64,000 nt of DNA, taken from NCBI GenBank assembly GCA_030278955.1, contig JAOANR010000003.1:60815628-60879627 (forward strand), in the 5' to 3' direction. This stretch comes from Hygrophila difformis (lineage: Eukaryota; Streptophyta; Magnoliopsida; Lamiales; Acanthaceae). Every line of letters begins with the position of its first letter. Positions within the stretch are counted from its first letter, which is position 1. Positions 45,716 through 56,743 of the stretch are shown piece by piece. Below the pieces are notes generated by a model. That model worked only from the letters and a program-made list of their open reading frames with translations. It was not told the origin of the DNA and made no database searches. A program made the position numbers and the translations under genes.

Positions 45716-45849
45716 TATTACTATGCTGCCATTTTTTGCACAATACATTTAATATATAGGTCATTTTACTTATTTATTAAAATTATCAATAATTCAATAA
45801 GTTGTATTTCTTTCGACTAAGCATAATAAATATTATCAATTTTGGAATT

Positions 45850-45990
45850 AAGTCTTTGCTAAGTGGTCAAGTATTATGATTTTCAATTTTTAGATTGGGG
45901 TTTGATTCTCATCTGGCCCTCTCAACACTTTATTTTTTTGTAATTTTTGTGGCATGTTTACTCATTTCTTAATCTGTATAAGTCGTTCGA
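45850..45990 (+). mobile_element. SINE family 1, degraded
   Basis: ctaagtggtcaagta, ggtttgattctcatctgg, ttttgtggcatg and tctgtataagtcgttcgac follow the family order on the plus strand. Confidence 0.6.
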
Positions 45991-46569
45991 CAAAGAAAAT
46001 AGTATCATACTTTTCATTTATTTTTCACATATAAATTTAATAAGTTACAGAATTTCACTTATCAATATAGATAGATAATATATACTATAATATAGTATAT
46101 ATAATTTATATAATATATGTAGATATTTAAATTAATATTATACTACTATTTTATATAAATAATACTAACACTATAAAATATAGTATAAATGTATACGAAT
46201 TACTTATTATATAATCATTATATATCTGGATATTTATTATATAATATAAATTATAGTATTATCAATTTTCGGGTTAAAAGGTGGGTTTAGGGTTGGATTC
46301 ACCATAAAATAAACAATCAATAATATATTAATTATTTAAAGGAACAACACCTGGGATGGATTCACCATAAAATTTTCACTACAACAAGGCAACAACAAAT
46401 AAATTAAATTTGATTGCTCATAATATCGTGTAATAAGCCTACCACAATTAATATACTTTAATTAGTTATTACTGGTATTTAATTTTAGTAGTATTTCTTT
46501 CACTTTGGTATATTAAAAATTTCACCGGCACACGTGCGAATGATGATAATTAGGTTGGAGCATATTATA
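45991..46569. other. Very AT-rich intergenic sequence
   Basis: Mostly TA-rich text, no gene recognised. Confidence 0.35.
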
Positions 46570-46577
46570 TATAGATA

Positions 46578-46900
46578 CAGTGGTGGAAGTATGTAGTGGT
46601 TCGGGGGCGTCCACCACCGAGTTCAAAATTTGCCTTTAATTTTGCATAACTATAAATTCTTTATATAACTTTGTGAATAGCTATAGTAGAAGACAATTTT
46701 CTATAATTTCGCCCCCCGAGCTTAAAATATGGTGACTCGTATATTACAATTGTGGTCCCTAATGTAAAAATAAAATATTTATAATTAATTTTTGATATAA
46801 TATATCTTTTTTATTTTATATGTTGTGAGAAAGATAAAAAAATTATATTAGAAAGTTTGCCCCTCAACCCTAATTATAAGACTGCATCCATCCGCCACTG
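46578..46900. mobile_element. hAT-type MITE
   Basis: Ends CAGTGGTGGAAGTATG and CATCCATCCGCCACTG are inverted repeats with the CAGTGGCGGA-like start common in hAT MITEs. A perfect 8-bp duplication TATAGATA flanks it (46570-46577 and 46901-46908). 323 bp, no coding capacity. Confidence 0.85.
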
Positions 46901-46955
46901 TATAGATATGTAATTTTTTTGGCGAAGCTGAAGCCGGAGTATAGATATGTAATTG
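46901..46955 (-). mobile_element. SINE tail fragment of about 25 bp with a 15-bp target duplication
   Basis: TATAGATATGTAATT occurs at 46901-46915 and 46941-46955. Between them is only poly(T) plus ggcgaagctgaagccggag, which on the minus strand is the last 20 nt of a family-1 SINE plus poly(A). An extremely truncated retroposition next to the hAT MITE, whose duplication it overlaps. Confidence 0.65.
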
Positions 46956-47520
46956 ATACATGCATGAACCATTATTGGTGTTAAAAGCTGGGAAAAGATG
47001 AGATGTTAATAAAGAAACATTACTTAATTAGTGAAGGGTGTCATTTCATCGATCAGTCCATCTTCTATTCAGATATATATGTCTGCATGGTGACAGACAA
47101 GTGTGTGGGTGTAGTAGCTATTAATTAAAGATTGAAGATAGTAAATGTGAAGTTGATATGAGCCATGGTATTGTATGACTCTGAACTTTATTTAGGGATA
47201 TATATTAATATGATGATGTTGCAGCTACCTTTGTTCATCAGACTCCATTATCAAGCATGCAATGGTGTTTATTTTCTGCGTGCGCTTTCATTCTAGCTAG
47301 ACCCATCTCGACAATCAATTACTGACATGAACAAGTTACATTTGTTTATCCAATTCATGTAATAGTAATACGTTTGCATTCCGAATGTAAATTTTGTGTC
47401 AACTAACTCCACTACATAGTAATCGGTTGTGATGTGACCCTCTTACTATCTTATATGGTTGGGAGCAACTCCATTACTCCACCTATCACTTATTAGTTTT
47501 AGGTATAAGTCTCCCATATA

Positions 47521-47564
<44 letters not shown>

Positions 47565-47931
47565 TAAAAAAAAAAAAGAAACTGCCGGTGGGCAGTGGTG
47601 GTATAGGATCTATTTTTGTGGACCGTTGATTATTATGATCAATTGATGTCATTTTTTTTGGAAGAGCCATTGAAGGTCTGGAAAGGAGTGGTGGGAGCCC
47701 ATGCCACACAATTGATGTCATTTGGACATATGACTAAGGCACACGTGCATGATCATTATTATGTCATCATAATTGATTATATTCACGTATCGATCGCATA
47801 TGGGCAATTTCATTAATTAGTCCCCAAATTTGAACCATATATCGTGCAGTTACTAGTATTTTCTATCATTTTCTTCTCTTCCACATTTGCAACTCACAAT
47901 AATATTATCTAGCTACTATTTGACGATTATA
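46956..47931. other. Intergenic sequence with microsatellite and a SINE scrap
   Basis: (AAT)n at 47522-47564, then poly(A). 47655-47712 has gaagagccattgaaggtc and gtgggagcccatgccacac, a small piece of a family-1 SINE on the minus strand. No gene recognised. Confidence 0.4.
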
Positions 47932-48213
47932 CTCCCTCCGTATTCAAAAAAATGTTAACATTCCTTATTTTCACGTAATCCAATATGCATTTTTAAGAGA
48001 AATATCTCAAATTTTATAAAATAAAAAATTATAAAACTTTAATATTATAAGCCTACGTGGTTAGACGAATCTAACAAGTCGAATCAAAGTTGCTCAATGA
48101 ATCAAAGTTGACTATATTTTATCTTATGTAACTGTGTTAAAAAGTCGAATCAAAGTTGCTCAATGAATAGTATTTACTATGCAAACCTTAACATTTTTTA
48201 AAACAGGAGGAAG
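47932..48213. mobile_element. Stowaway-type MITE with an internal duplication
   Basis: Left end CTCCCTCCGTATTCAAAAAA, right end ACATTTTTTAAAACAGGAGG. The segment gtcgaatcaaagttgctcaa tgaat is present twice (about 48079 and 48143). Confidence 0.7.
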
Positions 48214-48472
48214 TAGTATTTTTAATATTATTTACCTACTTACCACCACATTTTCTTTTTTAAATGTGGAAAATCCAATCTTTAATTAGAAGTTTATATA
48301 CACACTTATAACCGAGCTTTTATTTTAATAGGGATTCTTTTAGAAGCTAGGAGCTTCCGAAAAAATAAACCGTAGAAATGTGTCCTTACCTACTTTTTTT
48401 TTTAGAAACAAAAAATAGAAAATCACCTAATATAAAAGGGAGTGATACGAGGTCAATATGGACCTCCCAATC

Positions 48473-48640
48473 GGGGATGAGGACTTAGCCCAAGTGGTTA
48501 AGTCCCTCGACTTCCAACGGAATGTTGGAGGTTCGATTCCCCACGGGCCCCCTATATATCCTTCCCTTTTATTCCCCTTTGTATTTTGTGTGGCATGGGC
48601 TCCCACCATCCATTTCCTATTCTGTATAGGCTGTTCAGAA

Positions 48641-48671
<31 letters not shown>
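48473..48671 (+). mobile_element. Full-length SINE family 1
   Basis: Starts ggggatgaggacttagccc. Box A is like agcccaagtggttaag and box B is GGTTCGATTCC. The body is ttgtattttgtgtggcatgg and gctcccacc, the 3' end tctgtataggctgttcag, then poly(A) and (TA)n. A 17-bp target duplication, atatggacctcccaatc, lies at 48456-48472 and 48672-48688. This is the best-preserved copy and a reference for the others. Confidence 0.9.
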
Positions 48672-48677
<6 letters not shown>

Positions 48678-48774
48678 ACCTCCCAATCTTAAAATTAAAA
48701 AATGGAAGCTTATAAACCATGAGATCACACATCATCGATCCCTACTTTAGTGCAATATAAACCATATATATAGA

Positions 48775-48950
48775 CACTACTAGAAAATTTGTGGGTTTGA
48801 TAGTTATAATTGTGATAGCTGACGAATTTCGGGCTCTAAAATTGTAGTAACTAATGAATTTCAGTCACAAATTTGGTCGCGAACCTCTTTAATTAATGAC
48901 TAAATTATATAAAAAAAATTCGATCGCTAGAACAGAAAATTGTTGTAGTG
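48775..48950. mobile_element. CACTA-type MITE
   Basis: Ends CACTACTAGAAAATTT and AAAATTGTTGTAGTG, flanked by AGA on both sides (48772-48774 and 48951-48953). Sister of 37333-37495. Confidence 0.75.
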
Positions 48951-48953
48951 AGA

Positions 48954-49495
48954 AAATCCTTAAAAAATATTTAATGATTTATACTTTAAAAATATACTAT
49001 ACAAGTTCGAAAATTATATTAGAAATGGAAATAAACGCGATAATTAGGTACATGCTACTATATATAATCCAGTTAGAAATCGAAAATTATACTGGTATTT
49101 TTGTCATTAATATTTATTGATAGATAATTACAGTTAATTAAAATTATTCAATTACTAAGTAATTAACAACATAATAATAGTATTATTTTAAAAGGGAAAA
49201 AAAAAAAAAAACACTCATTTGTATCACATTCACCTACCCCATCCCTATGTTACTATACCACGTTTGACTCTTATTATTAACTATATTAACCAATCGACTA
49301 ATTTATAAAATTCAAATGAAAAACTTTGAGATTGAAGATAAGATCGAGTTGAATGAAAAAACTAAATAATAATGAATCCACCATTTCGAAATTACACGAG
49401 TTGAAAAAACTGGAGTATGATTAATTATTCCATTTCCATGACTACATTACACCTACCAGCAGTCAATACTTTAATTAGATAATACCAAATAATAC
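48954..49495. other. AT-rich intergenic sequence
   Basis: No feature recognised. Confidence 0.35.
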
Positions 49496-49499
49496 CAAA

Positions 49500-49672
49500 C
49501 GCAGTAGGCCTGAGTGGTATGGGGCTCTAGCAGCTTGAGTAAATGTCTCGGGTTCGAGCCTTTATGTATGCAGAATTCTGCTTTGGGAGAGGCAACCCTT
49601 CAGTGCCCACCAAATCCTACAGGGATTAGTCTTGGACTCAATGTGACCTAGGAATATCCGGTACACGCCAAA
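49500..49672 (+). mobile_element. Full-length SINE family 2
   Basis: Head gcagtaggcctgagtggtat (box A) and GGTTCGAGCC (box B), body tatgcagaattctgctttgg and gggattagtcttggactc, end gaatatccggtacacgcc plus A9. Possible target duplication tttaatYagata at about 49471 and 49682, imperfect. Confidence 0.8.
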
Positions 49673-50034
49673 AAAAAATATTTTAATCAGATAGTCATTT
49701 GACAATTATACTTTCAATTCGCAGGTAGACTTAATAATTAATTGTAACATTCCCGCCCGTCAGGCATTCAGTCAAACAATACCAAATTAGTAGTATATAT
49801 ATGCATTGTTCGAATAATATCAAAATAATACAAAGCTTGAAATCTCCCCGCAACCTCCTGTATGGAAAATTCGACCTCGCCCTTAAATGAAAATGGACCC
49901 ATATATGCTTCCATGCATCCACTCAATTGCATGACATTATTTATTTAGTTTCGGGTTGATTTTCAAATTTCTATTAATTGAAACACAATTGCCGGTATTT
50001 AGAAAGGCGAAAACTTCGTCAGCTGTCGGATTTC

Positions 50035-50080
50035 GTCGGCTTGTTCGTCGCCTCGTGGGCCAGGCGATGAACAAGGCGAC
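50035..50080. other. Strong hairpin of about 19 bp
   Basis: GTCGGCTTGTTCGTCGCCT pairs with AGGCGATGAACAAGGCGAC (17 of 19 positions) around the loop cgtgggcc. Nearby gtgacgaaagg and tactacaaaaattttc (minus strand, 50085-50120) resemble a CACTA end, so this may be the subterminal part of a CACTA relic. Confidence 0.5.
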
Positions 50081-50454
50081 AAAAACCTTTCGTCACATTC
50101 ATGAAAATTTTTGTAGTAAAATATACAAATACCGTTAATCAAAGAAATGAAACTTAAATGTAGAACATTTAAATAGAATATAAAAAAAATGGTTTTAAAA
50201 ATCGGATCATTGTGGATTGCAATTCATAGCTTTTAAAAGATACACTAATATAAAAATATCTTTCCATAGAAATTGTAATTATAAATTGATATTTTACCTT
50301 AAGAATATCAAATATAGCAACAAAAAATACTAGAGGTAGCAACAAATAATACCTCATATAGGGACTAAGAATACTAGTAATAGCAACTAAGAATAACAGA
50401 TATAATATGGATAATGGATCCCAAAAGGTACCCTTTTCCCCCCGTTAATATTTA
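50081..50454. other. AT-rich intergenic sequence
   Basis: Nothing recognised. Confidence 0.35.
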
Positions 50455-50613
50455 GTGTTTGGATAAGCATCAACAAAAGTGATTATCTGCTTATTGCGTT
50501 TTCCAAATGCAAATAATCAATTTAACCACTAAAAAAAGGTGTTGCAAACCTGATTATTTGCGTTTTGAAAACACAATAATCAGATAATCAGTTTCAGTCG
50601 CTTATCCAAACAC
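50455..50613. mobile_element. MITE with GTGTTTGGATAAGC ends
   Basis: The two ends GTGTTTGGATAAGC and GCTTATCCAAACAC are perfect 14-bp inverted repeats. Inside, gattatctgcttattgcg and ctgattatttgcgttttg echo each other. A truncated relative seems to lie at 63505-63645. The superfamily is probably hAT (inference). Confidence 0.7.
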
Positions 50614-52500
50614 CCCTTAAATCTGTAAAAAGTAGTGTACTATTTTTATTTTGTTTACATGAATCTAGTAACCTAATTTTGTGATTTTGTCTCGAAGGTT
50701 TTTATATGTTGTAACTTGTAACTTGTAATCACCCAAAAGCAACCTTCTCTTTTTTTTTTTTCTTTTCTTTTTTACCATTTTCTTTTCTATTGAAAGGCAA
50801 ACAAGACGTTAAAAAGCGAATGAAGTGTCACCAATTTCCTGTTTGTCTATGCCTACGTGTCGTCCCTTTTTTGTCAAATACCAATCACTTTAATTTTCGA
50901 GAAATCAATTTTTTTTGTCACCCCTTGTTCCTAATTTTCATATACAGTAACAGTACTATATTACTCCGTGCATTCAAGTGGGATTTTGCAAAATATTTCG
51001 TCAGGAGAAACGTTATTCATTGCCCATGTAAATTCTCGAATGATTAATCATTAAGTTCAATATAGTCCGATGATAATCAGTTACTAAAAAAAAAAAAAAA
51101 ACAGTGGCATTTCTGCATATACTTCTACATAAGGTGCAAAGCTCGATGTCAGTCCATCTAATTACAAAATTATACCATTAATAAATCATTTAAGTCAATT
51201 CTAAGATACCATGTATACTAGGTTCACAATTCACTAGATCAACTAATTATTTTTCATATATAAATTAATAATATCAAAATTATATATCCTATGAATAATT
51301 AATGAACCATATAAATATTGTTTAATACTAGTTGATATTTGAAATTGTATACAAGAAAAAATTATAGTATAAAATATATATTTTAAAACTATATAATTAA
51401 ACAAACATAATTTGACTATATTTTTTTATTATAAATTAAAATAAAAATGAATAATGAACAATATGAAATCCATCATTTATCAACATGCAAATAAACACGA
51501 ATATTTCCTAAACAATATATGTACCGAATTAATTAGATCGATGAAGTAAAATACATAATTTTGCAGCTTGAGAATCTTTGAAAAAAAATTCTTGAAATAT
51601 GACATGCATTATGAATTTATGACAAAATTAAATCTCATATATACTCAAATTTCAAACTGTTACACGCAAAAAAAAAAAAAAAAAAAAAATTCAAACTGTT
51701 AGAGCCATGCAGCTAACCTAATTTTCTTACGTGGAATTAATTAATTTAATTTATTGTATCATTATTATATGCATTGTATTACGGAGGAGTATTATTTAAT
51801 TTAGAAAAAGAAGTTATCATAAAAAGCAATTCCATTATATGCAGGATAAAGCATTAGATAAGGTAACATATATATAGATTAAAATGGATTGTCCTAAATC
51901 AGTGATGTGTCTCATAATTACGTAACTTTCTTGTTGAATTGAGGGTGTGTTTAGGAAATACTTTAAATTTAGAGTATCGAGTTTAGAATTAATTGTAAAA
52001 AAAAAAAAAAAAATTAAATTGAAATAGTTTTGAGTAACGTTGTTATAATATTAAAGTTTAAAATTCGAGTTTAGAGTTAAATTGTTACTAATATTTATAA
52101 ATTGTTAACATATTTTTAGTAAGCATTTTGAAAACTAAATGCTAGCATTTCTTTAGTTAGTGCAAATTAAAAATCATCTTTATTCCTTTAATTTTAATTC
52201 TTCTAGTGGAGCTTTTTGGAGTACGTGGCCATTAAACATGCTTTCCAATATATAAATTCTAAAATAAGTACATTTTCAATATTAGTTAAAACATCCATAG
52301 TAAAGAATAGTTTCGAACAATGTCTCTACTTTAATTTCTAAATAGACAAAAAGTTTACCAACACATTTTAAAATATACTTACTTAATTTGTTGACCGACA
52401 ACCTTAGATAGCCTAAATTTCCTTAATAAATAATTTTTTTTTTAAAGAAAAAGAAAAAGAAAGAAAGAAACCATTTTCAAAACCGTTTTTTATTTTTATT
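50614..52500. other. AT-rich intergenic sequence
   Basis: Several poly(A) runs (for example 51669-51690, 51997-52012) but no gene, RNA or clear mobile element recognised. Confidence 0.35.
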
Positions 52501-52502
52501 GT

Positions 52503-52661
52503 TTTGCTGAACAACCTATACATGCTAGGATATGGGTGGTAAAAGCTCATGCCATATAACTTACAAATGAAATAAAGAGACGAGATTGGGAGCCGAGTGG
52601 GAGTCGAACCCCCAAAGGATGGGAGTCAGAGAACTCGACCATTAGGGTAAATCCCCATCTT
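52503..52661 (-). mobile_element. SINE family 1, bordered by the copia element
   Basis: The minus strand has box B (gggttcgactccc), the body catgagcttttaccaccc and the 3' end tatacatgctaggatatgg in reverse. The copia element starts 6 bp beyond its 5' end. Confidence 0.75.
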
Positions 52662-52666
52662 AAAAC

Positions 52667-53564
52667 TGTTGGAAAAATAGATGGATAACAGCAATACAAG
52701 AACGTCGAGTCGAGATAGAATCTCTTCCCGCAAGACGTTTATGCCCCCGTAGTGCTCCGGCAACGAGCAGAACGTCCCCAAAGGTAAAACGACGATTGCC
52801 TCGACGTAGCAGCACCGCAAACGTCGACGGCCGGCGAACAGAACAGAAGATGAGGGAGTCGGGAGGAAGCTTATGCAGAAGAAGAAAGATGCAGAAGATG
52901 GTGTGTTTTTCCCCAAGGCTGGAGCTGCCATTTATAGGCGTTGGACGAGACGAAACCGCCGACGGTATTGATGGGGCGGTTTCAACTCGAATCAAATGGT
53001 TTTCAACAGCTGAAATGGTATTCAACAACTGTTGAAATGAAAGTGGGCTTCCAGGACTGGGCTTGGCGCATGGGCTCGACAAATAAACTTTGTCTAAAAA
53101 ATTAGACAGGCCCAAAGCCCACCCAAAGCCCAATTACCAAGATCCAAGTCCACGGGCACGGGCGCGGGCGACGGCGACGGCGCGGCGTGGCTCGGCTCGG
53201 GACGGGACGGGACGGGACGGGCGCGCGCGTGTGGGCTTCCCCCACACTTGATCAATCTGTATTAGTTTAATTGTTTCTAACACGCAGAACAATATAAACT
53301 AATTTTACTCCCACTGCTTAAGCGATGTGGGACGCGCCACTTTAACCTACCCTTTAACAACCATTTAAATACAAGCGTTTCAACTAGCCGCATTCAATGA
53401 CCCATTTTGACCACTTATTTCTCACTCACCCGACAACGGTTTTGAGAAAATAAATGCACTACGACAATCTATGCGAAACGTAGAATTCGTATACGCTATT
53501 TAATTAATCCAAATTAAATATCGTCATTACGCAAAAAGGAGCTCAAAACCCTCTTTTTCCAACA
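52667..53564 (-). repeat. 3' LTR of the copia element
   Basis: 898 bp. On the minus strand: USE-like GTCCCACATCG at 53323-53333, TTTATATT at 53291-53298, a GGGAC-type pentamer run near 53200-53220, and a TATA box CCTATAAATG at 52929-52938. Confidence 0.9.
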
Positions 53565-54113
53565 ATCCCCCACATGAGTGGAAATAACAACAGCAGTGAA
53601 TGCAATGCAGATGCAAATGCCCCGAGTCCTTCTTATAGAAAGGTTACTGCATGGGTTTAAGTAGTTTTTGGCTTTGAACTTAAACCATATCAATATTATC
53701 GAGTATACAGGCGGCGTAGTGATTTTACTCTTGAACTATCCCCCACAACGTATACTAGTCCAATAATAAAGAATCAGTAACTTTTCAGACTGTTTGTCCG
53801 TTCTCACGTTTGGTTCCATTCCAGGCCATGGAAACCCCCTTTGGATTCATAAGTCTCTACTGAAGCGGCCACACTTCTACTTATATAGGTGATTCGATCA
53901 AGTATCCGGTCATACTTATATGAACACACAGTTCCAGAATCATTAAGAGTCATTAAACTCAACCTCTACCACAGACAGGCATCAAACACTTCATCATTGC
54001 TTCTGAGGGAAAGGATGAAGATTATTCTTCAAAAGTGTTTTCACATTTGAAATCATACATCTTAGTTGTCCCTTTGAACCAAGTTTGTGGGATCTCCACG
54101 CATCATGGTTGGG

Positions 54114-54911
54114 TTACCAATGTAATGATTCTTTAGGTGTGGGTTTTAACCCCATTCCCTCTCGCAATTTGCAAAATTGATCTCTGTTGATAGCTTTTGT
54201 TAACGGATCCGCTAGGTTATCTCCAGACTTCACATAAGTTAGAGAAATCACCCCACTAGAAATCAACTGCTTAACGGTATGATGTCGACGACGGATATGT
54301 CTCGACTTACCATTATACATCTCATTTTGTGCCCTGCCAATAGCTGCTTGACTATCACAGTGTATCATTACTGTTGGCACAGGTTTCTTCCAACATGGAA
54401 TTTCCTCGAGGAAATTTCGAAGCCATTCGGCTTCTTCACCAGCTTTATCTAAAGCTATGAATTCAGATTCCATGGTGGATCGAGCTATACACGTTTGTTT
54501 TTGTGACTTCCAAGACACAACCCCTCCCGCAATCATGAATACATAACCACTTGTGGATAATGAATCACTTTTCTCTGATATCCAATCGGCATCAGAGTAC
54601 CCTTCAAGAACAGGAGGATATCTCGTGTAATGTAACCCCAACTCTTGAGTATATTTCAGATATCTCAAGACTCTCATAATAGCCTTCCAATGCTCACGAC
54701 TTGGATTGCTAGTATATCTACTCAGTTTGTTAACTGAATATGCAAGATCCGGGCGAGTACAATTAGTCAAGTACATTAGACTACCAATTATTCTTGCATA
54801 CTCTTCTTGAGCAACAGGTTCACCTCTGTTTACTTTCAACTTTTCACTGGGATCCATAGGCGTCTTTGCCGGACGACTATCATAAGCGTTGAATTTACTT
54901 AATACTTTCTC
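54114..54911 (-). pseudogene. copia RNase H domain, cut from RT by a stop codon
   Basis: On the minus strand the frame after the stop at 54915-54917 reads IEKVLSKFN.., then [93 protein letters not shown] and [14 protein letters not shown]. These are the copia RNase H landmarks, including the Asp, Glu and Asp catalytic positions. Confidence 0.85.
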
Positions 54912-54914
54912 AAT

Positions 54915-56030
54915 TTAATGAGACTGAGAAAGAACAATCCCTTCGGGATGCCTTATGATTTTTATCCCTAATATGACATCGGCTACACCCATGTCTTTCA
55001 TGTCAAAATTCTTTTTTAACATGTTCTTGGTCTGATTAATCATATTCAAGTCACTACCCATAATCAACATGTCATCTACATACAAGCAAACTATAACAAA
55101 ATTGTCTGTTATTCCCTTGTAGTAAACGCATTTATCACATTCATTGTACTTGAACCCGTTTGACAACATCACATTATCAAACTTCAAGTGCCACTGCTTA
55201 GGCGCTTGTTTCAGACCATACAGAGATTTAACCAGTTTGCAGACTTTATGCTCTTGTCCTTGAACAACAAAGCCTTCTGGTTGATTCATATAAATCTCTT
55301 CATCTAGATCACCATTTAAGAATGCAGTCTTAACATCCATTTGATGTATCTCAAGATTGTAAAGTGCAGCAATCGAGAGAAACACTCGAATGGAGGTGAT
55401 TCTAGACACCGGATAATAAGTATCAAAATAATTATCTCCTTCCTTTTGTCTAAAGCCCTGAACTACAAGGCGAGCCTTGTATTTATCGATCGGTCCATCG
55501 GCTTTATACTTTCTTTTAAGGACCCAACGGCATCCTAAGGGTTTACAACCTTTCGGTAGATCAGTAAGAACCCAAGTGTGATTCTGCATAATGGATTCTA
55601 ACTCACTGTTTATGGCTTCTTGCCATAACGCAGCATCTGATCGAGCTAGAGCTTCACTCACAGTTCTTGGTTCGTTATCTAACATAAAAGTGATGAAATC
55701 TGGACCAAAAGTTTTAGCGATTTTGGCCCTATGGCTACGACGAAGTTCAACTGGTTCAGGAGAAATACTTCCCTTGTCAGTTTGCTTCGGCTGATCAGAA
55801 CTCGTAGCTTCATCAAACGTTCTTTTATTTGAACATTCCACTTTATCCTTGTAAGGATATATTTCTTCAAAAAACACAGCGTTTCTTGATTCAATTATTG
55901 TTCCTTCACTTATACCAGATATTTCTGACTTATGTACCAGGAAACGATACGCGCTACTGTTGTGGGCATACCCTATAAAGATACAGTCAACTGTTTTGGG
56001 GCCGATTGTAACTTGTTTAGGAGGTGGCAC
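54915..56030 (-). pseudogene. copia end of integrase and reverse transcriptase
   Basis: The frame contains the integrase-RT linker ([32 protein letters not shown]) and the RVT_2 domain: NHTWVLTDLPKGCKPLG, DKYKARLVVQGFRQKEG, QMDVKTAFLNGDLDEEIYMN, SLYGLKQAPKQWH and the catalytic YVDDM. It ends at a TAA where relatives have a tyrosine codon in the QSHYIEKV context. A frameshift near 56030 separates it from integrase. Confidence 0.88.
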
Positions 56031-56743
56031 CTCACTTTAGCTAAACACCCCCACACTTTGAGGTATTTGAAAGAAGGTTTTCTACCTTTCCATAACTCGT
56101 AAGGTGTTACTTCCTTACCTTTGTGAGGTATTTTATTTAAAATATAATTAGCTGTTAAAACAGCTCCCCCCCACAAGTTCTGGGGTAATCCTGAACTGAT
56201 CAACAAGGCATTCATCATATCCTTTAGCGTACGGTTCTTACGTTCCGCAACACCATTGGACTGCGGTGAATATGGAGCTGTAGTTTGATGAATTATTCCG
56301 GATTCGGCACACAATTCAGCAAATGGAGCAACATATTCTCCTCCTCGATCACTCCGAATAACCTTAATTCGGCTATTCAACTGAGTTTCAGCCTCAAGCT
56401 TGAAGTTTTTAAAAGCTTCAATAGCTTCATCTTTGCTTCTCAACAAATAAAGATAGCAATAACGAGTGCTATCATCAATAAAAGTAATAAAATACTTTTT
56501 ACCACCCCGAGTTTGCAAAGATCTAAAATCACATACATCAGTATGAATTAAATCCAGGGGTTTAGTATTTCTTTCAACACTTGGAAATGGAGGTTTTGTC
56601 ATTTTCGCTTCAACACAAATTTCACATTTGTTTTTATCGTTGAATTCCATTTCCTTAAGTAAAATTAAATTTACCAATCTCCTTATAGCATTTTTATTTG
56701 CATGTCCAAGTCTACAATGCCATAAATTAAAACACTCAATCAA
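55973..56743 (-). pseudogene. copia integrase
   Basis: Zinc finger [19 protein letters not shown], then the DDE catalytic blocks [50 protein letters not shown] and [20 protein letters not shown]. It begins immediately after an in-frame TAA (56744-56746) that separates it from the protease in the same frame. Apart from that stop the region is intact up to about 56030. Confidence 0.88.

Noticed and set aside
48483..48545. tRNA gene-like box A and box B
   Set aside because: They belong to SINE heads; no complete cloverleaf with acceptor stem was found. The same applies to the other SINE copies.
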